NCBI GenBank assembly: GCA_965198915.1
Contig: CBDAQC010000006.1
Location: 372,001 to 436,000, forward strand
Source: BOG-908 sp965198915
Lineage (GTDB): Bacteria > Pseudomonadota > Alphaproteobacteria > Acetobacterales > Acetobacteraceae
DNA length: 64,000 nucleotides
Direction of reading: 5' to 3'
Part shown: positions 16,669 to 25,931 of the stretch, piece after piece
Position numbering within the stretch: the first letter of the stretch is position 1
Layout: each line of letters begins with the position of its first letter
Position numbers and translations under genes: made by a program
Notes under the pieces: generated by a model
Told to the model about the DNA's origin: nothing
Seen by the model: only the letters and a program-made list of their open reading frames with translations
Databases searched by the model: none

Positions 16669-18252
16669 TCAGCTCAGCGCCGCACTCTGCAACCATATCT
16701 GCGTAATCCCGCTGACCTCGACTCCGGTCGCGGTAGGACCGGTCGCACACAGATAATCGTAGAAATACGCGATGATCACAGGCGTTTCCTCGAGCAGCAG
16801 CGTCTGTATCTTGCCGCCAGTCGCGCGCTGTTCGGACAGGTCCGTGGCGGCGACGTAGGACGCGACCAGGCGATCGTATTCGGCGTTGTGGAAGCGCGCG
16901 GCGTTCCAGGTGCCGTGGCTGAGGAAAGGTGCGGCGAGGTTCACGTTCGGCACGCCGCGATGGCCGTAATCGGTGATGCCCATCGGGCTGTCCAGCCAGT
17001 CCGAGCGGCCGAACTGTGCCGTGCCGTAATAGGTGCCGGGATCCTCGATGCGCAGTTCCACACGCACGCCGATTTCTGCGCAGGCGTTCTGCACCAGCAC
17101 GGCGTAATCGGGGATCTCCTGCACGCGTTCGGTGGTGAGCGTGGTCTCGAACCCGTCCGGAAAGCCGGCCGCCTGCATCAAGGCGCGCGCCTGGGCCAGG
17201 TTCTTCGCGCGTTGCGGGATGGCCTGGTCGGTGGACGGGTAGATCGGCGCGAAAGGCGAGTCGTTGCCCAGGCGTGAGCGGCCCTGGAACAGGCCGTGGA
17301 TGATGCCCGGCCTGTCCAGCGTCAGTGCGATCGCCTGGCGCACGCGGCGGTCCGCGGTCGGGCCCTCGTCACAGCGCAGATGGAGCTGGCGGTGCGTGGC
17401 GGCGGGATTGTCGATGATGCGCACGTCAGGGTCTCGCAGCAGGCCTTGCGCGCCCTGGACGGAGATCTGCACGATCACATCGACCTGGTCGTCCTCGAGC
17501 GCCAGGATTTGCGGCTGCTGGTCCGCGAAGAAGGAGAATTCCGTGCGGGCGGGAAGTGCCGCGCGGCCCCAATAATGTTCGTTGCGTATGAAGGTTGCGC
17601 CGACCTTCGGAGAATAGCGTTCCAGCCGGAACGGGCCGGTGCCGTTGAAATTGGCCTCGAAATCGCCGGCGTAATTGGCGGGCAGGATGATGGCGTTATA
17701 ATTGTCCGACGAGACGTAGAACGGAAAATTGCCGTTGGGCGCGTCGAGTTCGAAACGCACGGTGAGGTCGTCGATGCGTTTGGTGCCGCCTGGCGAAAGC
17801 GCGCCGCGCAAGACGGAAAGCGCGTTGGAGCCGAGTTTCGGGTCGCAGAGGCGGTCCATGGTGGCGACGACGTCCGCCGCGGTGAAGCTCTGGCCGTCAT
17901 GGTATTTGACTCCCGGGCGCAGCGAGAACGTCCACACGGAACAGTCCGCATTCGGGTGCCAGGCAGTGGCGAGCGCGGGACGCAGGATCAGGTCCGATCC
18001 GGCCATCAGCAGGAACTCGCCGGTCTGCTGCAGCATGGCCAGCCCGCCGATCTCGCTGACGGTCATCGGATCGATGGCACCGGCGGGCACGTTGGAGGCG
18101 ACGCGTATGGTGGCGCCGGGGCGGCCCAGCGGGGCGGCGCGCGCGGGCACGGCCGCAAGCAGGCCGATGCGCGCGGCATGGATCAGGAACTGCCGGCGAC
18201 TGAGCCGGCCGGTGCGGTATTGTTCGGTGACGTGGCGTTCGAGTGGGGTCAT
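16669..18252 (-). CDS. ABC transporter substrate-binding protein, family 5
   Basis: 527 residues, typical for SBP_bac_5 proteins. The N-terminus carries a Tat-like signal (SRRQFLIHAARIGLLAAVPA), so export folded through Tat is likely. The domain shows family stretches such as WTFSLRPGVKYHDGQSFTAADVV and NGTGPFRLERYSP. It delivers a substrate to the DppB/DppC permeases encoded downstream on the same strand. R6 between this gene and the permeases may lower permease expression relative to the binding protein. Confidence 0.92.
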   Translation of the reverse strand: MTPLERHVTEQYRTGRLSRRQFLIHAARIGLLAAVPARAAPLGRPGATIRVASNVPAGAIDPMTVSEIGGLAMLQQTGEFLLMAGSDLILRPALATAWHPNADCSVWTFSLRPGVKYHDGQSFTAADVVATMDRLCDPKLGSNALSVLRGALSPGGTKRIDDLTVRFELDAPNGNFPFYVSSDNYNAIILPANYAGDFEANFNGTGPFRLERYSPKVGATFIRNEHYWGRAALPARTEFSFFADQQPQILALEDDQVDVIVQISVQGAQGLLRDPDVRIIDNPAATHRQLHLRCDEGPTADRRVRQAIALTLDRPGIIHGLFQGRSRLGNDSPFAPIYPSTDQAIPQRAKNLAQARALMQAAGFPDGFETTLTTERVQEIPDYAVLVQNACAEIGVRVELRIEDPGTYYGTAQFGRSDWLDSPMGITDYGHRGVPNVNLAAPFLSHGTWNAARFHNAEYDRLVASYVAATDLSEQRATGGKIQTLLLEETPVIIAYFYDYLCATGPTATGVEVSGITQIWLQSAALS

Positions 18253-18265
18253 AAGTGCCGTGTCG

Positions 18266-18279
18266 GTATGCTAGCATAC
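18266..18279. promoter_or_regulatory. Perfect 14-bp palindrome, candidate operator
   Basis: GTATGCTAGCATAC lies in the 85-bp divergent region between the binding-protein gene (start 18252) and the NCS1 permease (start 18338). Palindromes of this form are typical of GntR-type regulators, but no GntR gene is in the window, so the binding protein is unknown. Confidence 0.5.
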
Positions 18280-18337
18280 TGATCGTGCGCGGCAACGCGT
18301 TCATGCCAATACGTTGCCTGCTCGCGGAAAGCGCCGA

Positions 18338-19708
18338 ATGACCCGAAACCTGCCTACAATCGAAGCAAATACCATACACCAGATTCCACTGGACGAACGG
18401 CACGGCACGCCCGGCGACCTGTTCACCATCTGGTTCGGCGCCAACATCACGATACTGACTGTGGTGACGGGCGCACTGGCACCCACGATCTATCATTTGA
18501 GCCTGCTGCAATCGGTGCTGGCGATCGTGTTGGGCAATGCGGTGGGTGGCGTATTCATGGCGTTGCATGCGGCACAGGGGCCGGAGCTGGGCGTGCCGCA
18601 GATGGTGCAGACGCGCGGGCAGTTCGGCACGCTGGGCGCGGTGGCCGTGATCGCAGTCGTCGTGCTGATGTATGCGGGCTTCATCGCGGCGAATCTCGTG
18701 CTGGGCGGCCAATCGCTGCATTTGCTGGCGGGCGGGCTGGGCACGCATGCTTATGCGGCGGTGATCTGCGCCGTCAGCCTGGTAGCCGCCATTTATGGGC
18801 ACGACGCGATCCATCTGTATTCGAAATGGCTGTCCTGGCTAGCGGCCGCCGCATTGCTGCTGTGCTTCTTCTGGCTCGCCTTCGTGCATGGCATACCGGC
18901 CGCGGCGTTTGCGAAAGGCGCTTTCAGCATCAACGGCTTTCTGGGCGCGGTGTCGGTAGGCGCGCTGTGGCAGATCGCGTATGCGCCCTACGTGGCGGAT
19001 TATTCGCGCTACCTGCCGCCCGGTGCCGGCGCGCGTCAGGCGTTCTGGGCCAGCTATGCCGGCTGCGTTCTCGGCTCCATCCTGCCGATGGTGCTGGGCG
19101 CGCTGCTGGCGGCCGCCTCCGGCACTGCCGACATCATGGATGCTTTTTCCGCGATGCTCGGGCCGGTCGTGCTGTTCGTGGTGCCGGTGCTCTCGCTCGG
19201 CATCGCCGCGGGCAGTGCGATGAACATCTATTGCGGCGTCCTGTCCGCCATCACCGTGGTGCAGAGCTTCCTGCCGCACTGGCGGGCGCAGGCGCGCGAC
19301 CGCGTGCTGGCCTCCTGTGCCATGGCAGCCGTGTCCGTTGTGCTGGCGGTGTTCACCGCCGGCAACTTCATGGAGGACTACACCAATTTCATCCTGCTGC
19401 TGCTCTATGTCCTGGTACCCTGGACGGCGATCAACCTGGTGGATTTCTACATCATACGCCACGGCGCCTATGACGTGGACGCGTTCTTCCGCACCGATGG
19501 CGGGCAGTACGGACGCGTCAACGCGCCGGCTTTGCTGTGTTACGCGATGGGAATAGCGGTGCAGATCCCGTTCGTCTCCAACCCGCTCTACACGGGTGGC
19601 GTGGCGCGGCTGCTGGGCGGCGCGGACATTTCCTGGATCGTGGGCCTGGCCGTCGTGGGGCCGGCCTACTGGGCGGTCATGCGGAGGAAGGCAGGGCTTC
19701 CGGCCTGA
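18338..19708 (+). CDS. NCS1-family purine/cytosine permease (CodB-like)
   Basis: 456 residues, about twelve membrane segments. N-terminal NCS1 signature GDLFTIWFGANITILTVVTG, then IAYAPYVADYSRYLP and a C-terminal LVPWTAINLVDFYIIRHG stretch. NCS1 members import cytosine, hydantoins, allantoin, thiamine or related N-heterocycles with a cation. Start ATG 18338 chosen (MTRNLPTIEAN); an in-frame TTG at 18314 is weaker. The 3' end overlaps the convergent soxG gene by 32 bp. The neighbourhood suggests an N-methylated substrate, but this is only context. Confidence 0.88.
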   Translation: MTRNLPTIEANTIHQIPLDERHGTPGDLFTIWFGANITILTVVTGALAPTIYHLSLLQSVLAIVLGNAVGGVFMALHAAQGPELGVPQMVQTRGQFGTLGAVAVIAVVVLMYAGFIAANLVLGGQSLHLLAGGLGTHAYAAVICAVSLVAAIYGHDAIHLYSKWLSWLAAAALLLCFFWLAFVHGIPAAAFAKGAFSINGFLGAVSVGALWQIAYAPYVADYSRYLPPGAGARQAFWASYAGCVLGSILPMVLGALLAAASGTADIMDAFSAMLGPVVLFVVPVLSLGIAAGSAMNIYCGVLSAITVVQSFLPHWRAQARDRVLASCAMAAVSVVLAVFTAGNFMEDYTNFILLLLYVLVPWTAINLVDFYIIRHGAYDVDAFFRTDGGQYGRVNAPALLCYAMGIAVQIPFVSNPLYTGGVARLLGGADISWIVGLAVVGPAYWAVMRRKAGLPA

Positions 19709-20207
19709 AGGAAGGCAGGCCTCTGCATGCCTGCTCCAGCACGTGCAGCAGATCCGCAGCCACGGACCGCGTGGCGGCCACCTCATAGGCCTCACTATCC
19801 ACTCGGCAGACGCGCACATCCAGATGGCCCGCACGCGTCAGCGCCAGGTCGCCGACCTGGAAGATGTCCGGCGCCAGGTCGATCGGCACGACACGGGCGA
19901 GGCATTCACGGACATCCGCGCCGGAGACGCGCCAGCTTGCCCACATATCGCTCTGGTCGGTGATGGCGGCCAGGCCGTCCAGCGTCCGGGCCAGGTGCGC
20001 GGGCAGGTTCGCGTCCGCCGCGCCCCAGGCGAGATAACGCGCAGGCGCGATGCAGGCCAGGGTGGCGGCGCCGGCGCTGACGAAGCGGGCGGTGTCCGGC
20101 GGCGCCGCGCCGAGGGCCGCGTGCAGGGCGGCAAGCAGCCGGTCCCGATCGCGGAAGCTGGCGATGCCGGCGATCGAGCGCGGCGGAACGGGGGCCAGGT
20201 CAGGCAT
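19677..20207 (-). CDS. soxG: Sarcosine oxidase gamma subunit
   Basis: 176 residues, normal for SoxG; folate-binding GcvT-like fold remnants (DQSDMWASWRVSGADVRECL, RVDSEAYEVAATRSVAADLL). Part of the heterotetrameric oxidase that turns sarcosine, O2 and tetrahydrofolate into glycine, peroxide and methylene-THF in the cytoplasm. ATG at 20207 lies 8 bp inside the end of soxA. Last gene of the operon; overlaps the convergent permease gene. Confidence 0.9.
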   Translation of the reverse strand: MPDLAPVPPRSIAGIASFRDRDRLLAALHAALGAAPPDTARFVSAGAATLACIAPARYLAWGAADANLPAHLARTLDGLAAITDQSDMWASWRVSGADVRECLARVVPIDLAPDIFQVGDLALTRAGHLDVRVCRVDSEAYEVAATRSVAADLLHVLEQACRGLPSFRPEALPSSA

Positions 20208-23091
20208 GAAGCGCGCGGCCTTCCGGATCGTGGAACACCGGAGAGACAATTTCCACCTCCGTCTCGATGCCCTGCAGCGGGCTGACAGCGCGGAAGATTT
20301 CGCCGGCGTGCCGCGCGCCGCCCTGCAGCAAGGCCAGGCCGATCGCATGGCCGAGCGTGGCGGAGAAGGCCACCGACGTCACGTGGCCGTGGTCATGGGC
20401 GGCGGAAGACGGGCTGCCGGCAGGGATCAGGTGGGCGCCCGCCTGCGGCGTGTCGGCGATGTTGCGCGGGCGCAGGCCGACGAGCGCCGGGCGATCCTGG
20501 TCCAGCAAGGCAGGGCGTTGCGAGAGCGCGCGGCCCACGAAATCGCGCTTCTTCAGCATGCGCCCGAGGCCGAGATCGGCGGCGGTGGTCTGGCCGTTCA
20601 GCTCCGCCCCCACCAGGTGGCCCTTCTCCAGGCGCAGCACGTTGAGCGCTTCCAGCCCGTAAGGTGCCGCACCCGCCGCCAGCAGCGCGTCCGCCAGCGC
20701 GGGGGCTTGCACAGCCGGCACGGCAATCTCGTAGGCCAGCTCGCCGGAGAACGAGATACGGAACAGCCGGGCGGGGATGCTGCCCGCGACCACCGCCTGC
20801 GTGCTGCCCATGAAAGGCAGGGCCGCGTCGCTGACATCCGTGGCCGCGTCCACAAGCTTTTCCAATATCGCGCGCGCTTGCGGACCGGCCAGGGCGAACT
20901 GCGCCCATTGGTCGGTGACCTGCTCGATGCAGACATCCAGATCGGGCTTGAGTATCTGCCGGCAGAAATCGAGGTGGCGCAGCACGGGTGCGGCATTCGC
21001 GCTGCTGGTCGTCAGCAGGAAGTGCGCGGGTGCGAAGCGCGTGACGGTGCCGTCATCGAATACGAAGCCGTCCTCGCGCAGCATCAGCCCGTAGCGGGCC
21101 CGGCCGGGCGCGAGGGTGGAGATCGTGTTGGCGTAGACGAAGTCCAGGAACGCGGCGGCATCCGGTCCCTGCACGTCTATCTTGCCGAGCGTGCTGACGT
21201 CACAGAAGCCCGCGGCCCGGCGCACCATGCGCACCTCGCGGTCGATGGCCTGCTGCAGCGTCTCGCCGGCGCGCGGGAAATGCGTGGCGCGCAGCCAGTC
21301 CCCGGCTTCGACGAACTGCGCACCCTGCCGCGCCGCCCAGTCATGCGCGGGGGTGCGCCGCGTGGGCCGGTAATGCGGGCCGCGGTGGGCGCCCGCCAGC
21401 GCGCCGATCGCCACCGGCGTGTAGGGCGGCCGGAACACGGTTGTGCCGGTCTGCGCGATGGTGCGGTTGGTCAGCGCCGCGAGAAGCGCCAGGCCGGTGA
21501 CGTTGGACGTCTTGCCCTGATCGGTCGCCATGCCGAGCGTGGTGTAACGCTTGAGGTGCTCGACCGCGGTGAAGCCCTCGCGCGCGGCGAGCGCCACGTC
21601 GGATTCCGTCACGTCGTTCTGGAAATCGACGAAGGACTTGCCCCGCGCGCCTGCCACCTGCCAGAGCGGTGTCACGGCATCGGTCTCCGCCCCTGTCTCG
21701 ACCTGTGTGCCGAGCGCGTCGGCCAGCAGGAACTGCCCGGCGGCGGCACCGGCCGCCTGCAGGCCGGGCGGCATCGGCCCGGGGATGAAGGCCGCGATAC
21801 GCTCGGACCAGACGGGCCTGCCGCCGTGCTGGGAGCCCAGGTGCACGGCGGTATTCCAGCCGCCGGACATCGCCAGCAGGTCGCATTCCAGCGTGGTGCC
21901 GCGCGCCTGGCCGCCGAGTGTGACGCGCTTGAGCCGGGTGCCGCCCGACGCCTCGGTGACCGTGGCGTTTGCGAACACTTTGATGCCGTGCGCGGCTGCA
22001 AGGTCGCGGACCGCCGCGGGCAGGTCCGGCCGGCTGTCCACCAGACCCGCGACCTCGACGCCGGCATCGGCAAGATCGGCAAGCGTGCTTGCCGCGTCGT
22101 CGTTGTTGCTGAACACGACGGCGCGCGTGCCGGGCCTCACTGCGAAACGGTTGACATAGGCGCGGACGGCGCCGGCGAGCATGACTCCGGGCAGGTCGTT
22201 TCCGCCGAACACCAGCGGGCGTTCTATGGCGCCGGCAGCGAGCACGGCACGCGGCGCCACGATGCGCCACAGGCGCTGGCGCGGAAAGACACCGGGTGAG
22301 GCAAGATGGTCGGCCACCCGCTCGATGGCGGCGTACGTCCCGCCGTCATAGGCGCCGGTGACGGTGGTGCGCGCCAGGATGCGGACGTTGTCCGCTGCCC
22401 GCAGCTCGGCTTCTGTGTCCGCAAGCCATGCAGCGGCGGGTTTGCCGCCGATGGTGCGGCGATCCGACAGCAGCCGGCCGCCCAGCGCGAAATCCTGTTC
22501 GGCGAGGATGACGCGATCCCCCATCCGCGCGGCGTGCAACGCGGCGGACAGGCCCGCCGGACCCGCGCCGATGACCAGGAGGTCGGCAAAGGCCGATTGC
22601 TTGTCATAGCCATCCGGATCGGGCAGGCCGGACGCGCGGCCCAGGCCGGCGGCGCGGCGTATCAGCGGCTCGTACACGCGTTCCCAGAACGCGGCCGGCC
22701 ACATGAAGGTCTTGTAGTAGAAGCCCGCGGCGAAGATCGGCGCCAGCGCGCCGGTAACCGACATCAGGTCGAAACGCAGGCTGGGAAAACGGTTCTGGCT
22801 GCGGCTCGTCAGACCGTCGAATAGCTCGGCCACGGTGGCGCGCGTGTTCGGCTCGCGCGCGGCGCCCTCGCGCAGTTCCACCAGCGCGTTCGGCTCCTCC
22901 GGCCCGGCCGAGAGTATGCCGCGCGGCCGGTGGTATTTAAAGGAGCGGCCAACGAGGTGCACACCGTTGGCCAGCAAGGCGGAGGCCAGCGTGTCACCCG
23001 CGTAGCCGGCAAGCATTGCGCCATCGAAGCTGAAGCGGACCGGTCGCGTGCGGTCGACAAGCCCGCCTTGGGCAAGACGGAACGGCTGCAT
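20200..23091 (-). CDS. soxA: Sarcosine oxidase alpha subunit
   Basis: 963 residues, full length. The N-terminal 2Fe-2S-like fold has the SFKYHRPRGI motif, followed by a dinucleotide-binding motif (VIGAGPAGLSAALHAARMG, about 170-190), an internal NAD(P)-binding segment, and a C-terminal GcvT-type folate domain (about 570-963; RDVSTLGKID-like FCDVSTLGKIDVQGPD and SFSGELAYEIAVP). It binds NAD+ and, with SoxB, FMN. The start overlaps the soxD stop by 1 bp. Confidence 0.95.
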   Translation of the reverse strand: MQPFRLAQGGLVDRTRPVRFSFDGAMLAGYAGDTLASALLANGVHLVGRSFKYHRPRGILSAGPEEPNALVELREGAAREPNTRATVAELFDGLTSRSQNRFPSLRFDLMSVTGALAPIFAAGFYYKTFMWPAAFWERVYEPLIRRAAGLGRASGLPDPDGYDKQSAFADLLVIGAGPAGLSAALHAARMGDRVILAEQDFALGGRLLSDRRTIGGKPAAAWLADTEAELRAADNVRILARTTVTGAYDGGTYAAIERVADHLASPGVFPRQRLWRIVAPRAVLAAGAIERPLVFGGNDLPGVMLAGAVRAYVNRFAVRPGTRAVVFSNNDDAASTLADLADAGVEVAGLVDSRPDLPAAVRDLAAAHGIKVFANATVTEASGGTRLKRVTLGGQARGTTLECDLLAMSGGWNTAVHLGSQHGGRPVWSERIAAFIPGPMPPGLQAAGAAAGQFLLADALGTQVETGAETDAVTPLWQVAGARGKSFVDFQNDVTESDVALAAREGFTAVEHLKRYTTLGMATDQGKTSNVTGLALLAALTNRTIAQTGTTVFRPPYTPVAIGALAGAHRGPHYRPTRRTPAHDWAARQGAQFVEAGDWLRATHFPRAGETLQQAIDREVRMVRRAAGFCDVSTLGKIDVQGPDAAAFLDFVYANTISTLAPGRARYGLMLREDGFVFDDGTVTRFAPAHFLLTTSSANAAPVLRHLDFCRQILKPDLDVCIEQVTDQWAQFALAGPQARAILEKLVDAATDVSDAALPFMGSTQAVVAGSIPARLFRISFSGELAYEIAVPAVQAPALADALLAAGAAPYGLEALNVLRLEKGHLVGAELNGQTTAADLGLGRMLKKRDFVGRALSQRPALLDQDRPALVGLRPRNIADTPQAGAHLIPAGSPSSAAHDHGHVTSVAFSATLGHAIGLALLQGGARHAGEIFRAVSPLQGIETEVEIVSPVFHDPEGRALHA

Positions 23092-23336
23092 CAGGCGGCC
23101 TGCACGGACAGGATGGCGTGGTTGCGGGTGTCTCGTTCCACACGCAGGATCTGCCGGCAGGCGGCTTCGTGGTACCAGAACTCGCTGTGCGGGCCTGCGG
23201 GGTTCTCGCGCAGGTAGACGTAGTCCACCCAGGCGGATGGCTCGGCGCGGCTGTCGGGGCGGGTGAGCGTGGCGTCACCGTGATAGGCGAATTCGGCGAT
23301 GCTGCGGTTGCCGCAGAAGGGGCAGGTTAGGCGCAA
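23091..23336 (-). CDS. soxD: Sarcosine oxidase delta subunit
   Basis: 81 residues. It begins LRLTCPFCGNR, and has the zinc ligands C-x2-C and H/C of SoxD, then WVDYVYLRENPAG and WYHEAACRQ. Small zinc protein of the sarcosine oxidase complex. The start is a TTG at 23336; the longer open frame runs into the repeat arm and encodes KVFYFFFSKKKAF, which is repeat-derived and not part of SoxD. Palindrome R7 ends 8 bp upstream. Confidence 0.92.
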   Translation of the reverse strand: MRLTCPFCGNRSIAEFAYHGDATLTRPDSRAEPSAWVDYVYLRENPAGPHSEFWYHEAACRQILRVERDTRNHAILSVQAA

Positions 23337-23343
23337 GGGAAGG

Positions 23344-23510
23344 AAAGCCTTCTTTTTTGAAAAAAAGAAGTAAAAAACTTTTGCTCCTGGCGCCTGCACC
23401 AAGGCGCGTCCTCGTCCTGCCAGTACGCGCCGCTGCAGAACGAGGGCGCGCCGTTATGCAGGCGGAGAGATAAACGTCTTTTGCTTCTTTTCTTCAGAAA
23501 AGAAGGCCTT
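23344..23510. repeat. Intergenic AT-arm palindrome R7 (complete), between soxB and soxD
   Basis: Arms 23344-23383 and 23471-23510, CTTC/GAAG type. The spacer is a near-perfect inverted repeat (GGCGCCTGCA and GGCGCGTCCTCGT against ACGAGGGCGCGCC and TGCAGGCG), so the whole 167-bp element could fold as one long hairpin. It interrupts the sox operon. Confidence 0.9.
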
Positions 23511-23520
23511 TCTTCCTTCC

Positions 23521-24771
23521 TCAATGCAACACCATATTCGTCCCGCCGCCCGTCTCGTCCAGCAACCGCCCAGTCGCGAACCGGTCCAGCCGATACGCCC
23601 GCGCCACCTCGTGCGGCTCGTCGCGCGCCATCAGATGCGCCAGGCACAGCCCGGCCGCGGGCGTGGCCTTGAAGCCGCCGATGCACCAGCCGCCGTTCAG
23701 GTACAGCCCTTCCACCGGCGTACGGTCGATGATCGGGCTGCCGTCCATCGTCATGTCCATGATGCCGCCCCAGCTACGCAGCATGCGCAGCCGGCCGAGT
23801 GCCGGCATCAGCGCCATGGCTTCCTCGCAGGTATCTTCCACCGAGGGCAGATTGCCGCGCTGCGCGTAGGAATTGTAGCCGTCCACGCTGGCGCCGAACA
23901 CCAGGCCGCCTTTGTCCGACTGGCTTATGTAGAAATGCCCGGCGCCGAAGGTGATTACGGAGTTCAGCAGCGGCTTGATGCCTTCGCTGACATAGGCGGT
24001 CAGCACGTGGCTCTCCACCGGCAGCCGCATGCCGGCCATGGCGGCCACGCGCGAGGAATTGCCGGCGACCGACAGGCCGATCTTGCGGGCCGCGATGTAG
24101 CCGCGCGAGGTCTCCGCACCCAGCACGCGGCCGTCCTCGATGCGCAAGCCGGTGAGCTCGCAGTTTTGCAATATGTCTACGCCGAGCTTGTCCGCGGCGC
24201 GCGCGTAGCCCCAGGCGACCGCGTCATGGCGCACGGTGCCGCCGCGCTGCTGCAATAGGCCGCCCATGATGGAGAAGCGCGCATTGTCGAAATCCAGAAA
24301 CGGATGGCGCGCGCGTATCTGGTCGCGCGAGAGCAGTTCGGCGTGCACGCCGTGCAGGTGCATGGCGTTGCCGCGGCGAATGGCCGCGTCACGCTGGCCG
24401 TCCGAATGGAACAGGTTCAGCACGCCGCGTTGGCTGACCATGGCGTTGTAGTTGATGTCCTGCTCCAGCCCTTCCCATAACTTCAGGGAGGTCTCGTAGA
24501 ACGGTATGTTGCCGGGCAGCAGGTAGTTGGAGCGCACGATGGTGGTGTTGCGGCCGACATTGCCGGAGCCCACGAGCGATTTCTCGATCACCGCGACGTT
24601 GTGCAGGCCGTAGCGGCTGGCGAGGTAATACGCGCAGGCCAGGCCGTGGCCGCCGCCGCCCACCACCAGCGCGTCGTATTCCGCGCGTGGTTCGGGGGTG
24701 CGCCATTGCGGCTTCCAGCCGGTCTGGCCGGCCATCGCCTGCGCCAGCACATTGCGAAGCGAGAACTTCAT
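23521..24771 (-). CDS. soxB: Sarcosine oxidase beta subunit
   Basis: 416 residues, the standard SoxB length. FAD-binding motif VVGGGGHGLACAYYLA (about 51-66), followed by VIEKSLVGSGNVGRNTTIVR, and C-terminal NGGWCIGGFKATPAAG. Catalyses oxidative demethylation of sarcosine with FAD and covalent FMN. ATG at 24771 overlaps the upstream oxidase gene by 4 bp. Separated from soxD by R7, whereas soxBDAG is normally contiguous. Confidence 0.95.
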   Translation of the reverse strand: MKFSLRNVLAQAMAGQTGWKPQWRTPEPRAEYDALVVGGGGHGLACAYYLASRYGLHNVAVIEKSLVGSGNVGRNTTIVRSNYLLPGNIPFYETSLKLWEGLEQDINYNAMVSQRGVLNLFHSDGQRDAAIRRGNAMHLHGVHAELLSRDQIRARHPFLDFDNARFSIMGGLLQQRGGTVRHDAVAWGYARAADKLGVDILQNCELTGLRIEDGRVLGAETSRGYIAARKIGLSVAGNSSRVAAMAGMRLPVESHVLTAYVSEGIKPLLNSVITFGAGHFYISQSDKGGLVFGASVDGYNSYAQRGNLPSVEDTCEEAMALMPALGRLRMLRSWGGIMDMTMDGSPIIDRTPVEGLYLNGGWCIGGFKATPAAGLCLAHLMARDEPHEVARAYRLDRFATGRLLDETGGGTNMVLH

Positions 24772-25931
24772 GCGCTGGCCAGCGCCGGCGCCAGCCAGCC
24801 GCGCGCTTCGCGCCAATCGGCGGGCAGGTCAGCGAAACGGTCCAGCCCGAGCTTCGAGATGTCGGCGAAGCCGCAGGCGCCGGTGGTGACCAGGTCGGCA
24901 ATGGCGCGGCCGCTGGCCGGCGACAGGCCGAAGCCCACGCTGGACATGGTGGCCACCGTCACGTTGCCCGGCGCATCCAGGCGCGCCAGCACCGGGCGGC
25001 CGTCCGGCGTGTTCTCGATGATGCCGGCCCAGCTGCGCAGCACGCGGGCGTGGGCGGCGCGCGGGAACAGGGTGGCCAGCCGGCCGGCCAGGTTGCGCAG
25101 CAGCGGCGTGGCAGGCCGCGAAGGCTGGGCGTAGGCGTCGTCGTCCAGCCATTCATGCGGGCCGCCGCCATAGGCCAGATTGCCGCGCAGAGTTTGCCTG
25201 CCGTACAGGCCGTTGCCGTCCACCCCACCGATCGTCATCGGCGGCAGCGCTTCCGTCACGATCATCTCCGCGCGCGCGCTGGCCAGAGGCAGGTGGTGGC
25301 CGAGCTGCGCGCACAGTGCCGAGGTATGCGGGCCGGCGGCGATCACCACCGCGTCGCAGCCGAACCGGCGGCCAGCCACGTGCACTTCGCTCACCCGGCC
25401 GCCGCTGGTGGTGAAGCCGTCCACGCCGGCGTGCTGCTGGATGACGCCGCCCTGGTCCTGCAGCGCCCAGGCATAGGCCTGCACGGTGCGCTGCGGATTG
25501 GCGTGGCCGCCGAAATGGAAGTATTGCGCGGACAGCGCGTTCTCGCCCGCCAGCGGCACCAGCTCGCGCAGTTGCCGGTTGTCGAGTTCCTCGGACGGGT
25601 AGCCCATCGCCGCGCACACGCTCGCCATGTGGCGGTAGCGCGCTTCTTCGCCGGCGTTCAGGTTCACGATGATACGCTCGCGGCGGTATTCGGTGGGGTA
25701 GCCGAGCAGCGCGTCCATCTGCGGCCACAGGCGCTGCTCCTCGTGGAACAGCGGGCTCTGGTAATGCGTGGCGCCGCCGCCGTTGCGGCCCGATGCCTCC
25801 CAGCCCACGATGAAGCGCTCGAACACGCGGACGGAGTGGCCGGCCCGCGCCAGCCACCAGGCGGCAGACAGCCCGGTGACGCCGCCGCCGATCACCGCCA
25901 CCTGCGCGCCCGTTCTGGACACCCCGGTCAT
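24768..25931 (-). CDS. FAD-dependent amine oxidase (DAO family; SoxB/OoxB-like)
   Basis: 387 residues. N-terminal FAD motif VAVIGGGVTGLSAAWWLARAG, then VGWEASGRNGG, and a C-terminal AGIIENTPDGRPVLARL / VGFGLSPASGRAIADLV layout as in DAO-type oxidases. Paired by 4-bp overlaps with soxB (downstream) and the OoxA-like flavoprotein (upstream), so it is probably the catalytic beta-like partner of that protein in an opine-oxidase or dimethylglycine-oxidase-like complex. Substrate is inferred only from context: an N-methylated amino acid one step before sarcosine. Confidence 0.85.
   Translation of the reverse strand: MTGVSRTGAQVAVIGGGVTGLSAAWWLARAGHSVRVFERFIVGWEASGRNGGGATHYQSPLFHEEQRLWPQMDALLGYPTEYRRERIIVNLNAGEEARYRHMASVCAAMGYPSEELDNRQLRELVPLAGENALSAQYFHFGGHANPQRTVQAYAWALQDQGGVIQQHAGVDGFTTSGGRVSEVHVAGRRFGCDAVVIAAGPHTSALCAQLGHHLPLASARAEMIVTEALPPMTIGGVDGNGLYGRQTLRGNLAYGGGPHEWLDDDAYAQPSRPATPLLRNLAGRLATLFPRAAHARVLRSWAGIIENTPDGRPVLARLDAPGNVTVATMSSVGFGLSPASGRAIADLVTTGACGFADISKLGLDRFADLPADWREARGWLAPALASA

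Noticed and set aside
20050..22299. A long open frame on the plus strand opposite soxA
   Set aside because: Arg/Gly/Ala-rich shadow translation of a GC-rich gene; no domain, and soxA is certain.
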